A DNA stretch of 56,685 nucleotides from contig KB911080.1 of the NCBI GenBank assembly GCA_000383295.1, positions 1-56,685 of the forward strand. The letters run 5' to 3'. Source of the stretch: Faecalispora sporosphaeroides DSM 1294 (GTDB lineage: Bacteria; Bacillota; Clostridia; Oscillospirales; Acutalibacteraceae). A model generated the notes under the pieces. It ran no database searches and was not told where the DNA came from. It saw only the letters and a list, made by a program, of their open reading frames with translations. The position numbers were made by a program, and so were the translations under genes. Shown here one piece after another: positions 16,956 to 25,529 of the stretch. The stretch's first letter is position 1. Every line of letters starts with the position of its first letter.

Positions 16956-17657
16956 TCAAGGCTTTGATTGGTCGCTCGGAATAAAATACTCTTTGAATTC
17001 GCCGTCGATTTTCTGGGAGAGCACCTTCAGGTTCCCGTGAAGATGCTCGTACATGTGCTTTTGCAGTGCGCCCAGGTCTTTTTCCTCCAGAAGCTTATAG
17101 AGTTCAATATGCTCCTGGTACAGCTGCAGATAGCGGGAGGTGGTCAGCGTATCCAGAATGCGAAAACGGGTGTAATACACCTGGCAGTCCTGAATAATAT
17201 CCCACATTTTTGTGCGGCCCGCTTTCTGAAAGAGAAGGTAGTGAAACTGGCTGTCAATATCGTAGAAATTCTGGGGATTGGGATTATCGTGCTCAATCAT
17301 CATCAGCTGCTTTTGCAGGTTGGATTTCAGCTCGTGCATCAAATCGTCGTACGGCCCCTGTTCCAGAATGGTTTTCATGACGTCCACCTCGAGAACATAG
17401 CGCATGTAAATGATGTCTTTGATGTACTGCATATCCAGCAGCGTGACAAAGCTGCCCTTCTGGGGGAGGATTTCGATGTATTTTTCTCCCTTCAGACGTA
17501 AAAAGGCGGTTTTTACCGGAGTGCGTGAAACATGGTAGCTGTTCGCGATCTCATTTTCACTGATCATCTGGCCCGGCTTGAGCCTCAGGTTCAAAATGTC
17601 GTCTTTGAGCGCGTGGTAAATGTCGTCGCTGCTCATCGATTTCAAATAAGTGTTCAA
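16956..17657 (-). CDS. GntR-family (FadR/FCD) transcriptional regulator
   Basis: This 233-aa regulator has an N-terminal winged helix with the GntR signature LKPGQMISENEIANSYHVSRTPV (about 20-42). An all-helical FCD ligand-binding domain follows, with a metal-site pattern D...H (DIDSQFHYLLF) and later H residues (YQEHIEL, HMYEHLHGN). I chose TTG 17657 because GAGGGA lies 4 to 6 bases upstream; ATG 17636 is the alternative. A 20-bp palindrome 34 bases upstream is almost identical to one before kduI, so it likely represses itself, the ABC genes downstream and the kdu operon. A hexuronate or KDG-like inducer is inferred from the regulated enzymes. Confidence 0.88.
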   Translation of the reverse strand: MNTYLKSMSSDDIYHALKDDILNLRLKPGQMISENEIANSYHVSRTPVKTAFLRLKGEKYIEILPQKGSFVTLLDMQYIKDIIYMRYVLEVDVMKTILEQGPYDDLMHELKSNLQKQLMMIEHDNPNPQNFYDIDSQFHYLLFQKAGRTKMWDIIQDCQVYYTRFRILDTLTTSRYLQLYQEHIELYKLLEEKDLGALQKHMYEHLHGNLKVLSQKIDGEFKEYFIPSDQSKP

Positions 17658-17691
17658 GATTTCCCTCGTTTCCTGGTATTGATGATCAACA

Positions 17692-17711
17692 CTTGTATAC
17701 TTGAATGCAAG
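17692..17711. promoter_or_regulatory. Probable GntR operator upstream of gntR/ABC operon
   Basis: CTTGTATACTTGAATGCAAG is a near-palindrome with arms CTTGTAT and ATGCAAG and a 6-base spacer. It matches 19 of 20 positions of the reverse complement of the site before kduI (18073-18092). It sits 34 bases before the chosen gntR start, where bound regulator would block transcription. Confidence 0.75.
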
Positions 17712-18016
17712 ATAGCAACACCAGAAGTGATTTTTCGTTTGATTTCTGATATGACTATATACCCGATAGAACCTATTTGTCAATACTTTTTTATTTTTTT
17801 TAAATTTTTTATCTAATTTGTTAGCGGGGCGAGAATGAATCTATAAAAAGAACGGGTTTTCATAAAGATTTCATGAAACCCTTGCCTTTTTATTTCAGAA
17901 GAAAAAAGAATGCTTGCAGCGGTAGAAATGGACAAGTAAGATTATTTTATTAGTTTTTACTCCATATTTTTAGGGAAATAAACAAAACGATGAGCTCGAT
18001 TTGTCTTTTTGCACTC
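17712..18016. other. AT-rich divergent intergenic region
   Basis: No gene is seen. The stretch is strongly AT-rich and holds an imperfect hairpin GGGTTTTCAT/ATGAAACCC (about 17854-17881) followed on the plus strand by a T-rich tract. The function is unclear. It separates the gntR and kduI promoters. Confidence 0.5.
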
Positions 18017-18046
18017 TTGACAGAGATCTTAGGGGTGGTATATGAT
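18017..18046 (+). promoter_or_regulatory. Sigma-A promoter of kduI-kduD
   Basis: TTGACA (18017-18022) and TATGAT (18041-18046) are spaced by 18 bases, with a predicted start near 18053. The operator palindrome lies at about +20 to +40, so repression would act by roadblock or by blocking open-complex escape. The leader to kduI is about 235 bases. Confidence 0.7.
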
Positions 18047-18072
18047 GATCACAGGCGAATGTTTCCGGTCAG

Positions 18073-18092
18073 CTTGTATTCAAGTATACAAG
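18073..18092. promoter_or_regulatory. Probable GntR operator upstream of kduI
   Basis: CTTGTATTCAAGTATACAAG has perfect 7-bp arms (CTTGTAT/ATACAAG) around a 6-base spacer. It is the reverse complement, with one difference, of the site upstream of gntR. It lies just downstream of the kduI promoter. Confidence 0.78.
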
Positions 18093-18289
18093 ATTTTTCG
18101 ATTGATTTCTAAAACAAAGTCCTGTCGGTTCCTGCGGTTTGAAGCGGCTCCATGGGAAGAAAGGGCTTTTCGGGGTGATTTCTGCCCGGGTTTCTTCTTT
18201 CGTCTGCACGGGCAAAAAGCCCGTCAGCTTGAAAGTGTGGGAACGACGCAATTGGATCTGCAAAATTACCCGGAGAAAGGGAGTTTTTT

Positions 18290-19132
18290 ATGGATATTCG
18301 TTACTCGGCCAATCAAAGAGACGTCAGGAGGTATACAACAGAAGAACTGCGGTCTGAATTTTTGATTGATAACCTGTATGTGCCGGACGAGGTGGTTGCG
18401 GTGTACAGCCATGTGGATCGTATGGTGACCTTGGGCTGCATGCCCGTGCGGGAAACGCTGCCCATCGACAAAGGGATTGACGTCTGGGCCAGCTTTGGCA
18501 CCGAATTCTTTTTGGAGAGACGGGAGATCGGCATTTTCAATATTGGCGGGGCGGGTGTGATCGAAGCCGACGGCCAGCGTTTTACCATGGGCTGCAAGGA
18601 CTGCCTGTATATCACCATGGGCACTCGCAACGTTACCTTTTCCAGCGAGGACGATGCGAACCCCGCGAAATACTTCATGGTGAGCGCTCCGGCTCACTGC
18701 GCCTATCAAACTACGTTTATCGGCATTGCCGACGCGGCAAAGAAGCCGCTCGGCAGCCTTGAGACCGCCAACAGGAGAGTGATAAACCAGTTTATTCACC
18801 CGGATGTACTGAAAACCTGCCAGCTTTCCATGGGTCTGACGATTCTGGAGCCGGGCAGTGTGTGGAATACCATGCCGGTGCATACCCACGAGCGCCGCAT
18901 GGAGATTTACACCTATATCGATGTTCCGGAGGACAATGCGGTGTTCCATTTTATGGGCACCCCTACGGAAACCCGGCATCTGGTGATGCGGAACGAGCAG
19001 GCGGTCATCAGCCCCAGCTGGAGTATCCATTCCGGCTGCGGAACCTGCAACTATTCCTTCATCTGGGCGATGGGCGGCGAGAATCAGGCCTTTGACGATA
19101 TGGATACGGTGGACATCACCGCGCTGAAATAA
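18290..19132 (+). CDS. kduI: 5-keto-4-deoxyuronate isomerase KduI
   Basis: The 280-aa protein converts 5-keto-4-deoxyuronate (DKI, from unsaturated galacturonate) to 3-deoxy-D-glycero-2,5-hexodiulosonate in pectin catabolism. It has the bicupin KduI sequence throughout. The zinc ligands H198, H200, E205 and H247 sit two residues after E. coli KduI H196, H198, E203 and H245. Length matches the family (278 aa in E. coli). GAAAGGGAG precedes ATG 18290. kduD follows after 14 bases, so both form one transcript under the promoter at 18017-18046 and the GntR-type operator. Confidence 0.96.
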   Translation: MDIRYSANQRDVRRYTTEELRSEFLIDNLYVPDEVVAVYSHVDRMVTLGCMPVRETLPIDKGIDVWASFGTEFFLERREIGIFNIGGAGVIEADGQRFTMGCKDCLYITMGTRNVTFSSEDDANPAKYFMVSAPAHCAYQTTFIGIADAAKKPLGSLETANRRVINQFIHPDVLKTCQLSMGLTILEPGSVWNTMPVHTHERRMEIYTYIDVPEDNAVFHFMGTPTETRHLVMRNEQAVISPSWSIHSGCGTCNYSFIWAMGGENQAFDDMDTVDITALK

Positions 19133-19146
19133 AAGGAGATGCAGCA

Positions 19147-19935
19147 ATGGAAATAGAGACGATGTTTTCCCTGAAAGGAAAGGTTGCGCTTGTCACCGGC
19201 GGCTGCTATGGCATCGGTTTTGCGATTGCCGGCGGGCTGGCCGCGGCCGGCGCCAGAATCGCGTTTAACGGGATCCATGCGGATTCGGTGGAGAAGGCGA
19301 AGGAGCAATACGCCAGGGCGGGAATCGACGCCGTGGGTTATGTGTCGGACGTGACCGACGAGGCTCAGGTGAAAGAGATGATCGCCGATATTGAGAAAAA
19401 CATGGGCCCCATCCATATTCTGGTCAATAACGCCGGCATCATCAAACGCATTCCCATGTGTGAAATGGACGCCGCCGAATTTCGTGAGGTAATCGACGTG
19501 GATTTGACCGCGCCGTTTATCGTTGCCAAAACCGTTATTCCGGGCATGATTCAAAACGGCGGCGGAAAAATCATCAACATCTGCTCCATGATGAGCGAGC
19601 TCGGCAGAGAAACCGTTTCGGCGTATGCGTCCGCAAAGGGCGGCCTGAAAATGCTGACCAAAAACATTGCGTCGGAGTACGGAGAATACAATATTCAGTG
19701 CAACGGGATCGGCCCGGGTTATATTGCCACGCCGCAGACGGCCCCGCTGCGCGAAAACGGCCACCCGTTCAATTCCTTCATCATTTCCAAAACACCGGCG
19801 GCCCGCTGGGGCGAGCCGTCCGATTTGATCGGGCCGGCGGTGTTCCTTGCGTCCTCCGCCTCCGATTTTGTAAACGGACACATTTTATATGTGGACGGAG
19901 GAATTCTCGCTTATATTGGAAAGCAGCCGAAATAA
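19147..19935 (+). CDS. kduD: 2-dehydro-3-deoxy-D-gluconate 5-dehydrogenase KduD
   Basis: This 262-aa short-chain dehydrogenase reduces the product of KduI to 2-keto-3-deoxygluconate using NAD(P)H. The Rossmann motif TGGCYGIG (17-24), NNAG (94-97), catalytic S147, Y160 and K164 (YASAK) are all present. It follows kduI by 14 bases with GGAGATGCAGCA before ATG 19147. Several SDRs share this fold, but position after kduI and full length support KduD. The KDG kinase and KDPG aldolase that would finish the pathway are not in the window. Confidence 0.93.
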   Translation: MEIETMFSLKGKVALVTGGCYGIGFAIAGGLAAAGARIAFNGIHADSVEKAKEQYARAGIDAVGYVSDVTDEAQVKEMIADIEKNMGPIHILVNNAGIIKRIPMCEMDAAEFREVIDVDLTAPFIVAKTVIPGMIQNGGGKIINICSMMSELGRETVSAYASAKGGLKMLTKNIASEYGEYNIQCNGIGPGYIATPQTAPLRENGHPFNSFIISKTPAARWGEPSDLIGPAVFLASSASDFVNGHILYVDGGILAYIGKQPK

Positions 19936-20003
19936 CTCCATTCCCCTTTCGGGCAGAGAGTTTGGCGATGCCTGTGTGTAACTCTTTTTCATATCCTCCA
20001 TAA

Positions 20004-20046
20004 CAAAAGAGAGGCTTTCGTTTCTTTGAAAGCCTCTCTTTTGCCG
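20004..20046. terminator. Intrinsic terminator after kduD
   Basis: A perfect 16-bp stem CAAAAGAGAGGCTTTC (20004-20019) / GAAAGCCTCTCTTTTG (20028-20043) with an 8-base loop ends in a short T-run. It lies 69 bases after the kduD stop. Confidence 0.88.
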
Positions 20047-20156
20047 CAGATTAAAATACAAACAGTAAAAATTGTATAAAAATATTCTAAACGTATTCAT
20101 ATTGCGAATCCCAACGATTGTTTTTTCGGGAGAGATCACTCGATTATTTGAGCTGA

Positions 20157-20211
20157 AGCAAAAAAAATCCAAAAGCACGATTCCGCTGAAAGGAATCTCA
20201 CTTTTGGATTT
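20157..20211 (-). terminator. Intrinsic terminator of tRNA-Ser
   Basis: On the minus strand, arms at 20192-20211 and 20165-20184 form a stem of about 20 bp with a few mismatches, followed by a run of T. It starts five bases after the tRNA 3' end and ends the tRNA transcript. Confidence 0.85.
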
Positions 20212-20215
20212 ATTG

Positions 20216-20301
20216 TGGCGGAGAGGATGCGACTCGAACGCACAATGCCTTGCGGCACACCACATTTCCAATGTGGCTCCTTACCATTAGAATACCTCTC
20301 C
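20216..20301 (-). tRNA. tRNA-Ser (anticodon GGA)
   Basis: Read on the minus strand this is an 86-nt class II tRNA. The acceptor stem is GGAGAGG (20295-20301) with CCTCTCC, then discriminator G and an encoded CCA (20216-20218). The anticodon stem CCACA/TGTGG encloses the loop TTGGAAA with anticodon GGA, which reads UCC and UCU. The long variable arm TGCC-GCAA-GGCA marks it as serine. The T arm GTGCG TTCGAGT CGCAT is normal. A TTGATT/TATAAT promoter stands upstream and a terminator follows. Confidence 0.95.
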
Positions 20302-20341
20302 GTATGGCATTCAAGCCCGCTGCCGGGCTGGCGACTATGTT

Positions 20342-20370
20342 ATTATAGCGAAACTTATTACAAAAATCAA
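20342..20370 (-). promoter_or_regulatory. Promoter of tRNA-Ser
   Basis: On the minus strand TTGATT (20365-20370) and TATAAT (20342-20347) are spaced by exactly 17 bases, about 40 bases upstream of the mature tRNA 5' end. This is a canonical sigma-A promoter. Confidence 0.8.
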
Positions 20371-20635
20371 GTCTATTTTTCAATATCGGGCAAAAATTTT
20401 TTATTTGTTTTTGTCTTTTTTGAAAACGCAGAGTATTTTATTCGCCATGCGGATATACAATTGATTTTATAATTAGGAAGTCCGGTTCCATTTTTATCTT
20501 GATATGAGAAAATCATTTTTCCGTGAGTGGCCCCATAAGGGAATTCTTTTGATCGGTTCGCTCCTCAGACCGAGCGTTTCGTCTTTTATTCCGAAAGGAT
20601 AGGGCGGCTTTCCGGTGCGGCTTCACTGCGGGATA
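20371..20635. other. Gene-free region beyond tRNA promoter
   Basis: No gene is seen. The stretch begins AT-rich and becomes GC-richer before the dispersed repeat copy. Open frames here have no ribosome binding site or domain. Confidence 0.4.
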
Positions 20636-20790
20636 ATTTCATTTATCGTCAGCCTGCCCCTCAGGCCGTGGCGGCCCTTCCTTTCTTGACGAAAAGAAAG
20701 GAAGCAAATGCGTAAGGGAGGTTGTATTGCCCGCAGATAAGCGATGAAAAATAAATGCGGCAAAGCCGCACAAAATAACACCCGCAAAAG
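20636..20790. repeat. Dispersed intergenic repeat, copy 1
   Basis: This copy contains a module reading CAGATAAGCGATGAAAAATA then ATGCGGCAAAGCCGC (about 20734-20775). The same module appears at 32655-32690 and 41238-41280. A neighbouring segment TCAGCCTGCCCCTCAGGCCG resembles the second, palindromic module found at 28.2, 32.6, 41.5 and 44.5 kb. The short open frames inside it give similar meaningless peptides at every copy, so they are not treated as genes. Confidence 0.65.
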
Positions 20791-21002
20791 GAGTTCGAGA
20801 AAAGAACCTGTTCTTCTGCCCCAAAATATGCTATTATAACCGCAGAGAAGTTTGTGGTGCAGGTCTTTCCTTTGAAAAATATTGTAACGGCGCTCTGCGT
20901 CCGTAATAACGAAAATCATACGCGCCCTCCTGCCGTCCGGGTTTTTTGAAAGCTTGGATGACAGAGGGACGAATCATGAAAAAATCAGGAGGTATGGATG
21001 GA

Positions 21003-22397
21003 ATGGAACGAATCGAAATTGCGAAAGTTCTTGCCGATCCTCAGGAATACGCAGAAAAAACAATTACCGTCTGCGGCTGGGTCAAGAGCATTCGGGATTC
21101 CAAAGCGCTTGGGTTTATTGATTTGAACGACGGCAGCAGCTTTGCGGGGCTTCAGATTGTGTTTGAGGCGCAGAAGGTTGAAAACTTTGCGGAGATCGCA
21201 AAGCAGAACGTGGGTGCGGCGCTCTGTGTGACCGGTACGCTGGTGCCGACGCCGCAGGCAAAGCAGCCCTGCGAGCTGCACGCGTCGCTGATTGCGGTGG
21301 AGGCGCCCTCAGCGCCCGAATATCCCCTGCAAAAGAAACGCCATTCCGTGGAATTTCTGCGTACCATCGCGCATCTGCGCCCGCGCACCAATCTGTTCAG
21401 CGCTGTGTTTCGCGTGCGCTCTGTCGCGGCCTTTGCCATTCACCGCTTCTTTCAGGAGCGTGGCTTTGTCTACGCCAATACCCCGCTGATCACCGCCAGC
21501 GACTGCGAGGGGGCGGGGGAGATGTTCCATGTCACCATGCTCGATCCGCTCAATCCGCCCCTGTGTGAGGACGGCTCCGTGGATTACAGCGAGGACTTCT
21601 TCCAGCGCCACACCTCGCTGACCGTGTCCGGCCAGCTGGAGGGGGAATGCATGGCGCTGGCGTTCGGCAAAATATATACCTTCGGCCCCACCTTCCGCGC
21701 CGAAAAATCGTATACGGCGCGCCACGCGGCGGAGTTTTGGATGGTTGAGCCGGAAATCGCGTTTGCCGATCTTTCGGACGATATGCACCTGGCGGAGGAC
21801 ATGCTCCGCTATGTGATTCGTTCTGTGATGAATTCCTGCCCGCAGGAGCTGGACTTTTTCAACCGTTTTGTCGATACCGCCCTCTTGGAGCGCCTGCGCC
21901 ATGTGGCGGAATCGGACTTTGCCCATGTGACGTACACACAGGCGGTGGAACTGCTCGAGCGCGAAAACAGCCGGTTTGAATACCCCGTTTCGTGGGGCTG
22001 CGACCTGCAGACCGAGCATGAGCGGTACCTGACCGAGCAGGTGTTCGGCAAACCGCTTTTCGTCACGGATTACCCGAAGGAGATCAAGGCGTTCTACATG
22101 CGCCTGAACGACGACGACAAAACCGTGGCTGCCATGGATCTGCTCGTGCCCGGCATCGGCGAGATCATCGGCGGAAGCCAGAGAGAGGAACGGCTGGAGC
22201 TTTTGCAGCGCCGCATGCGCGAAACGGGACTTTCCGAGGAGGAATACTGGTGGTATCTCGATCTGCGCCGCTACGGCGGGGCCAAACACGCGGGTTTTGG
22301 CCTGGGCTTTGAGCGTCTGGTGATGTATTTGACCGGCGTCTCCAATATCAGGGATGTTCTTCCCTTCCCGCGCACCACCGGTTCCGCGGAGTTTTAA
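21003..22397 (+). CDS. asnS: Asparaginyl-tRNA synthetase
   Basis: This 464-aa class IIb synthetase charges tRNA-Asn. It has an N-terminal OB-fold anticodon-binding domain ([25 protein letters not shown], about 20-45). The catalytic domain carries class II motif 2 ([22 protein letters not shown] region, about 235-256) and motif 3 ([15 protein letters not shown], near the C-terminus). ATG 21003 stands 10 bases after AGGAGG and gives a length close to E. coli AsnRS (466 aa); in-frame ATGs at 20976 and 20994 are less well placed. No T-box leader is visible upstream. It is followed by its own terminator. Confidence 0.94.
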   Translation: MERIEIAKVLADPQEYAEKTITVCGWVKSIRDSKALGFIDLNDGSSFAGLQIVFEAQKVENFAEIAKQNVGAALCVTGTLVPTPQAKQPCELHASLIAVEAPSAPEYPLQKKRHSVEFLRTIAHLRPRTNLFSAVFRVRSVAAFAIHRFFQERGFVYANTPLITASDCEGAGEMFHVTMLDPLNPPLCEDGSVDYSEDFFQRHTSLTVSGQLEGECMALAFGKIYTFGPTFRAEKSYTARHAAEFWMVEPEIAFADLSDDMHLAEDMLRYVIRSVMNSCPQELDFFNRFVDTALLERLRHVAESDFAHVTYTQAVELLERENSRFEYPVSWGCDLQTEHERYLTEQVFGKPLFVTDYPKEIKAFYMRLNDDDKTVAAMDLLVPGIGEIIGGSQREERLELLQRRMRETGLSEEEYWWYLDLRRYGGAKHAGFGLGFERLVMYLTGVSNIRDVLPFPRTTGSAEF

Positions 22398-22428
22398 TAC
22401 GAACGCTCTATAATGTTAGAGTGAAAAA

Positions 22429-22467
22429 AGTTATGCCCCTTCTGTCTTTAATGGAAGGGGCATAACT
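22429..22467. terminator. Intrinsic terminator after asnS
   Basis: AGTTATGCCCCTTC (22429-22442) pairs perfectly with GAAGGGGCATAACT (22454-22467) over an 11-base loop. Preceding A-runs would serve as a U-tract on the minus strand; the plus-strand tail is only moderately T-rich. Confidence 0.75.
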
Positions 22468-22592
22468 GTGTGATTCATTATTTTTACACAAGCTCAATAT
22501 GAGAAGGAAAGTTCCCGAAAAAAGCAATTTGCTCTACTTTTTTGTGAAAAACTTGCCCAATATAACAAAAATGCAGGAAAGATAAATTTAAC

Positions 22593-22621
22593 TTGCGTTT
22601 TTAATCTGAATATATTAGAAT
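22593..22621 (+). promoter_or_regulatory. Promoter of the aminotransferase gene
   Basis: TTGCGT (22593-22598) and TAGAAT (22616-22621) are spaced by 17 bases in an AT-rich stretch. A start near 22628 would give a short leader of about 44 bases containing the ribosome binding site AAGGAGA. Confidence 0.55.
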
Positions 22622-22671
22622 GATAATGCTTTCAATATCATTTATGCAGGTTTGGAAAAGGAGATGCTCAA

Positions 22672-23958
22672 ATGGAATATGGTTTATTGTCCAGACAGGA
22701 ACTGGAACAGGAAAAGCAAAAGGTTCAGCAACAGTACGATGCTTTCAAGGCACAGGGTCTGAAGCTGAATATGGCCAGAGGAAAGCCCTCTCCCGAACAG
22801 CTGAATCTTTCTATGGATATGCTCAACGTGCTCACGTCAGACTCCGACATGATCGCTTCCACCGGGGACGATCTGCGCAATTACGGTATGCCCGAGGGCG
22901 TGCCCGAGCTGCGCGCAATTCTGGCGCAGATGATGCAGGTGCGCCCCGAGAACGTCATCATCGGCGGCAACTCCAGCCTCAATATGATGTTCGATTTCAT
23001 CTCCTGCGGCATGACGCACGGCTTTTCCGGCTGTAAGCCCTGGGGCAAGCAGGAGAAAATCAAGTTTTTGTGCCCCTCCCCCGGGTATGACCGCCACTTT
23101 GCCATCACGGAATATTTCGGCTTTGAGCTGATTCTGGTTCCGATGGTCGACGGCGGCCCCGATATGGATCTGGTCGAGCGCCTTGTCACCGGAGACGACA
23201 CCGTGAAAGGCATGTGGTGCGTGCCGAAGTATTCAAACCCGCTGGGAATCACCTATTCCGACGACACGGTTCGCCGCATCGCGGCGCTGAAGCCCGCCGC
23301 GCCGGATTTCCGCGTGATGTGGGATAACGCGTACTGCGTTCACGACCTGACCGACACCCCCGACGTGCTGCTTGATCTGTACGCGGAATGCGAAAAGACC
23401 GGGAACACCGAGCTGCCGGTGTTTTTCTGCTCCACCTCCAAAATTACATTCCCGGGCGCGGGCATTGCCGCAATGGCAGCGGGAGAAAAAACATATCAGG
23501 ATTTCAGAAAGCATCTTTCCTTTCAGACCATCGGCCCCGACAAGCTCAACCAGATGCGTCACCTGTTGTACCTGCGCGATCTGGACGGCATCCATGCGCA
23601 GATGAAGCGCCATAAAGAGATCATCGCGCCAAAATTCCAGGTGGTGCTCGACACGCTCGGCAGCGAGCTGGGCGACAAAAACATCGCCGCCTGGACGAAT
23701 CCGAACGGCGGCTATTTTGTGAGCGTCGACGTGATGGAAGGCTGTGCAAAGCGTGTGGTTCAGCTGTGCAAGGAGGCCGGCGTGGTTCTCACCGGCGCGG
23801 GAGCGGCGTTCCCCTACGGCAAAGACCCTAAGGATACCAACATCCGCGTAGCCCCCACGTATCCGTCTCTGGAAGAGATGAAAAAGGCCATCGCTGTGTT
23901 CTGCGTCAGCACCCGGCTGGCCGCTTTGGAAAAGCTGCTGGGCTCTGCCGCAGAATAA
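22672..23958 (+). CDS. PLP-dependent aminotransferase, aspartate aminotransferase Ic type
   Basis: This 428-aa fold-type I aminotransferase begins with the signature LKLNMARGKPSPEQLNLS of the Ic subgroup of aspartate aminotransferases (PF12897, as in corynebacterial AspT). The Schiff-base lysine is in STSKITFPGAG (near residue 256). Upstream PLP and substrate contacts include CPSPGYDRHF and WDNAYCVHDL. It would transfer the amino group between aspartate and 2-oxoglutarate in the cytosol. AAAAGGAGA precedes ATG 22672 at good spacing. It is monocistronic between an asnS terminator and the secD promoter. Other amino-acid specificities of the same subgroup cannot be excluded. Confidence 0.85.
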   Translation: MEYGLLSRQELEQEKQKVQQQYDAFKAQGLKLNMARGKPSPEQLNLSMDMLNVLTSDSDMIASTGDDLRNYGMPEGVPELRAILAQMMQVRPENVIIGGNSSLNMMFDFISCGMTHGFSGCKPWGKQEKIKFLCPSPGYDRHFAITEYFGFELILVPMVDGGPDMDLVERLVTGDDTVKGMWCVPKYSNPLGITYSDDTVRRIAALKPAAPDFRVMWDNAYCVHDLTDTPDVLLDLYAECEKTGNTELPVFFCSTSKITFPGAGIAAMAAGEKTYQDFRKHLSFQTIGPDKLNQMRHLLYLRDLDGIHAQMKRHKEIIAPKFQVVLDTLGSELGDKNIAAWTNPNGGYFVSVDVMEGCAKRVVQLCKEAGVVLTGAGAAFPYGKDPKDTNIRVAPTYPSLEEMKKAIAVFCVSTRLAALEKLLGSAAE

Positions 23959-24012
23959 GCCACTCTTCCGCAAAATCGTCAGGATAACGAATGGCAATCC
24001 AAGGCTTTTCCA

Positions 24013-24041
24013 TTGACTTTTTGCGGGTATCATCCTATAAT
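24013..24041 (+). promoter_or_regulatory. Sigma-A promoter of secD-secF
   Basis: TTGACT (24013-24018) and TATAAT (24036-24041) are separated by exactly 17 bases. The start is predicted near 24048, just before the leader hairpin. Confidence 0.85.
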
Positions 24042-24056
24042 AAGCTTTGTTATGTA

Positions 24057-24089
24057 CGCGGCTGCGGTTCCACCCGGAACGCAGCCGCG
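24057..24089 (+). other. Strong hairpin at the 5' end of the secDF transcript
   Basis: CGCGGCTGCG-G-TTCC (24057-24071) pairs with GGAACGCAGCCGCG (24076-24089), one bulged G and a 4-base loop. It lies within the first about 10 to 40 transcribed bases and ends 30 bases before the secD start. There is no U-tract, so simple termination is unlikely. Protection of the mRNA 5' end or a regulator site is plausible. Confidence 0.6.
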
Positions 24090-24119
24090 GAAACCTTAAT
24101 GCTATTGGAGGATATTTGC

Positions 24120-25529
24120 ATGAAGCGAGTAGGAAAACCGGTGTTTTTCGTCGTCGCCCTCCTGATCCTGCTTTTTACCTACACCGCCATTTTTGGGGTA
24201 TATGCGCAAAACGGGGACAATCGCACTACATATGTAAAAGGTGCGGGCGACATTCGATGGGGCATCGACATCCGCGGAGGGGTAGAGGCGACCTTTACAC
24301 CCGATACCGGAAAAGGAGCGACCGAGGAGCAGCTCAACGCGGCAAAGTCGACGATTGAACTGCGTTTGGTAAACAACAATATTACGGATTACGAGATCTA
24401 TACCGACGATCATAACGACCGTATTATTGTCCGGTTCCCCTGGAAAAGCGGCGAACAGAATTTTGACCCTGAAGCGGCCATTCAGGAGCTGAGCGCGACC
24501 GCGCTGCTCACCTTCCGCGAAGGGGCCGAATACACGACCACCGAAACCGGCTCCGACGGTCAACCGGTTTATAAAACGCCCAAGGGCACGACAAAGGATA
24601 CGATCATCCTGCAGGGCGACGATGTTGTGTCGGCTCAGCCGCAGGTATATCAGAATCCCGATTCCGGCAAAACCGAGTATCTCGTGGCGCTGGAATTCAG
24701 CAAAGAGGGATCTGCCAAATTTGCTGAGGCAACGGAGCGTTTGGTCGGACAAACCATCTCGGTCTGGATGGACGACGTGATGATTTCCGACCCGAACGTG
24801 AAAGAGGCGATTACGGACGGCAAATGCACGATCGAGGGCAACTTCACAGCCGCGGAGGCTTCCTCCCTGGCCGCGAAGATCAGTGCCGGCGCTCTGCCGT
24901 TCAAGCTGACGACCACCAACTTCCAGACGATCAGCCCGTCCCTCGGCAGCAGCTCGCTGGACGCCATGCGCTGGGCCGGTGTGATCGCGTTTACACTGGT
25001 GTGTCTGTTCATGCTGTTCATGTTCCGCCTGCCCGGTCTGATCGCCGTGATCGCGCTGATGGGACAGGTTGCCCTGTCGTTTGCGGCCGTTTCGGGATAT
25101 TTCCCCTTCCTCAATAGCTTTACGATGACGCTGCCCGGCATCGCCGGCATCATCCTTTCCATCGGCATGGGCGTGGATGCGAACATCATCACCGCCACCA
25201 GAATCAAAGAAGAGCTGTGGGCCGGCAAAACGCTGGACGGAGCGATTCAGAAGGGCAACGCCAACAGCTTCTGGGCGATTTTCGACGGCAACATCACCGT
25301 GATTATCGTCGCCGCGATTCTGATGCTGGTATTCGGGCCCACCAACCTGTTCTCGGCTCTGTTCGGTTCCTCCACCACAGGGGCTATCTATTCCTTTGGA
25401 TATACCCTGCTGATCGGAACGATCGGCAACTTTATCATGGGTGTTACCGCAACCCGCCTGATGACCAAATCGATCTCCGGGTTCCGGTTCGCGCGCAGCA
25501 AGTGGCTGTATGGAGGTGCCGATAAATGA
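24120..25529 (+). CDS. secD: Protein translocase subunit SecD
   Basis: This 469-aa RND-like membrane protein works with SecYEG to drive late steps of protein export using the proton gradient. ATG 24120 follows GGAGG by 8 bases and gives MKRVGKPVFFVVALLILLFTYTAIFGVYA, the first membrane span. An extracytoplasmic P1 domain (about 40-290) contains the D1 motif region WGIDIRGGVEATF and the second D-motif area. The C-terminal half has five spans, including LPGIAGIILSIGMGVDANIITATRIKEE (about 375-402), the SecD/F family signature with an essential Asp. It overlaps secF by ATGA. Length is near that of stand-alone SecD proteins. Confidence 0.95.
   Translation: MKRVGKPVFFVVALLILLFTYTAIFGVYAQNGDNRTTYVKGAGDIRWGIDIRGGVEATFTPDTGKGATEEQLNAAKSTIELRLVNNNITDYEIYTDDHNDRIIVRFPWKSGEQNFDPEAAIQELSATALLTFREGAEYTTTETGSDGQPVYKTPKGTTKDTIILQGDDVVSAQPQVYQNPDSGKTEYLVALEFSKEGSAKFAEATERLVGQTISVWMDDVMISDPNVKEAITDGKCTIEGNFTAAEASSLAAKISAGALPFKLTTTNFQTISPSLGSSSLDAMRWAGVIAFTLVCLFMLFMFRLPGLIAVIALMGQVALSFAAVSGYFPFLNSFTMTLPGIAGIILSIGMGVDANIITATRIKEELWAGKTLDGAIQKGNANSFWAIFDGNITVIIVAAILMLVFGPTNLFSALFGSSTTGAIYSFGYTLLIGTIGNFIMGVTATRLMTKSISGFRFARSKWLYGGADK

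Noticed and set aside
20623-20919. Short frames in intergenic repeats giving peptides such as FFIAYLRA or FRSLSAG
   Set aside because: The same peptides arise at each repeat copy in both orientations with no ribosome binding sites; they reflect the DNA repeat, not genes.
20371-21002. T-box riboswitch before asnS
   Set aside because: No T-box sequence TGGNACCGCG or antiterminator-like fold was found, and the gap is filled by the dispersed repeat.
21309-22289. 326-codon minus-strand frame
   Set aside because: Shadow of asnS; composition is typical of antisense frames.
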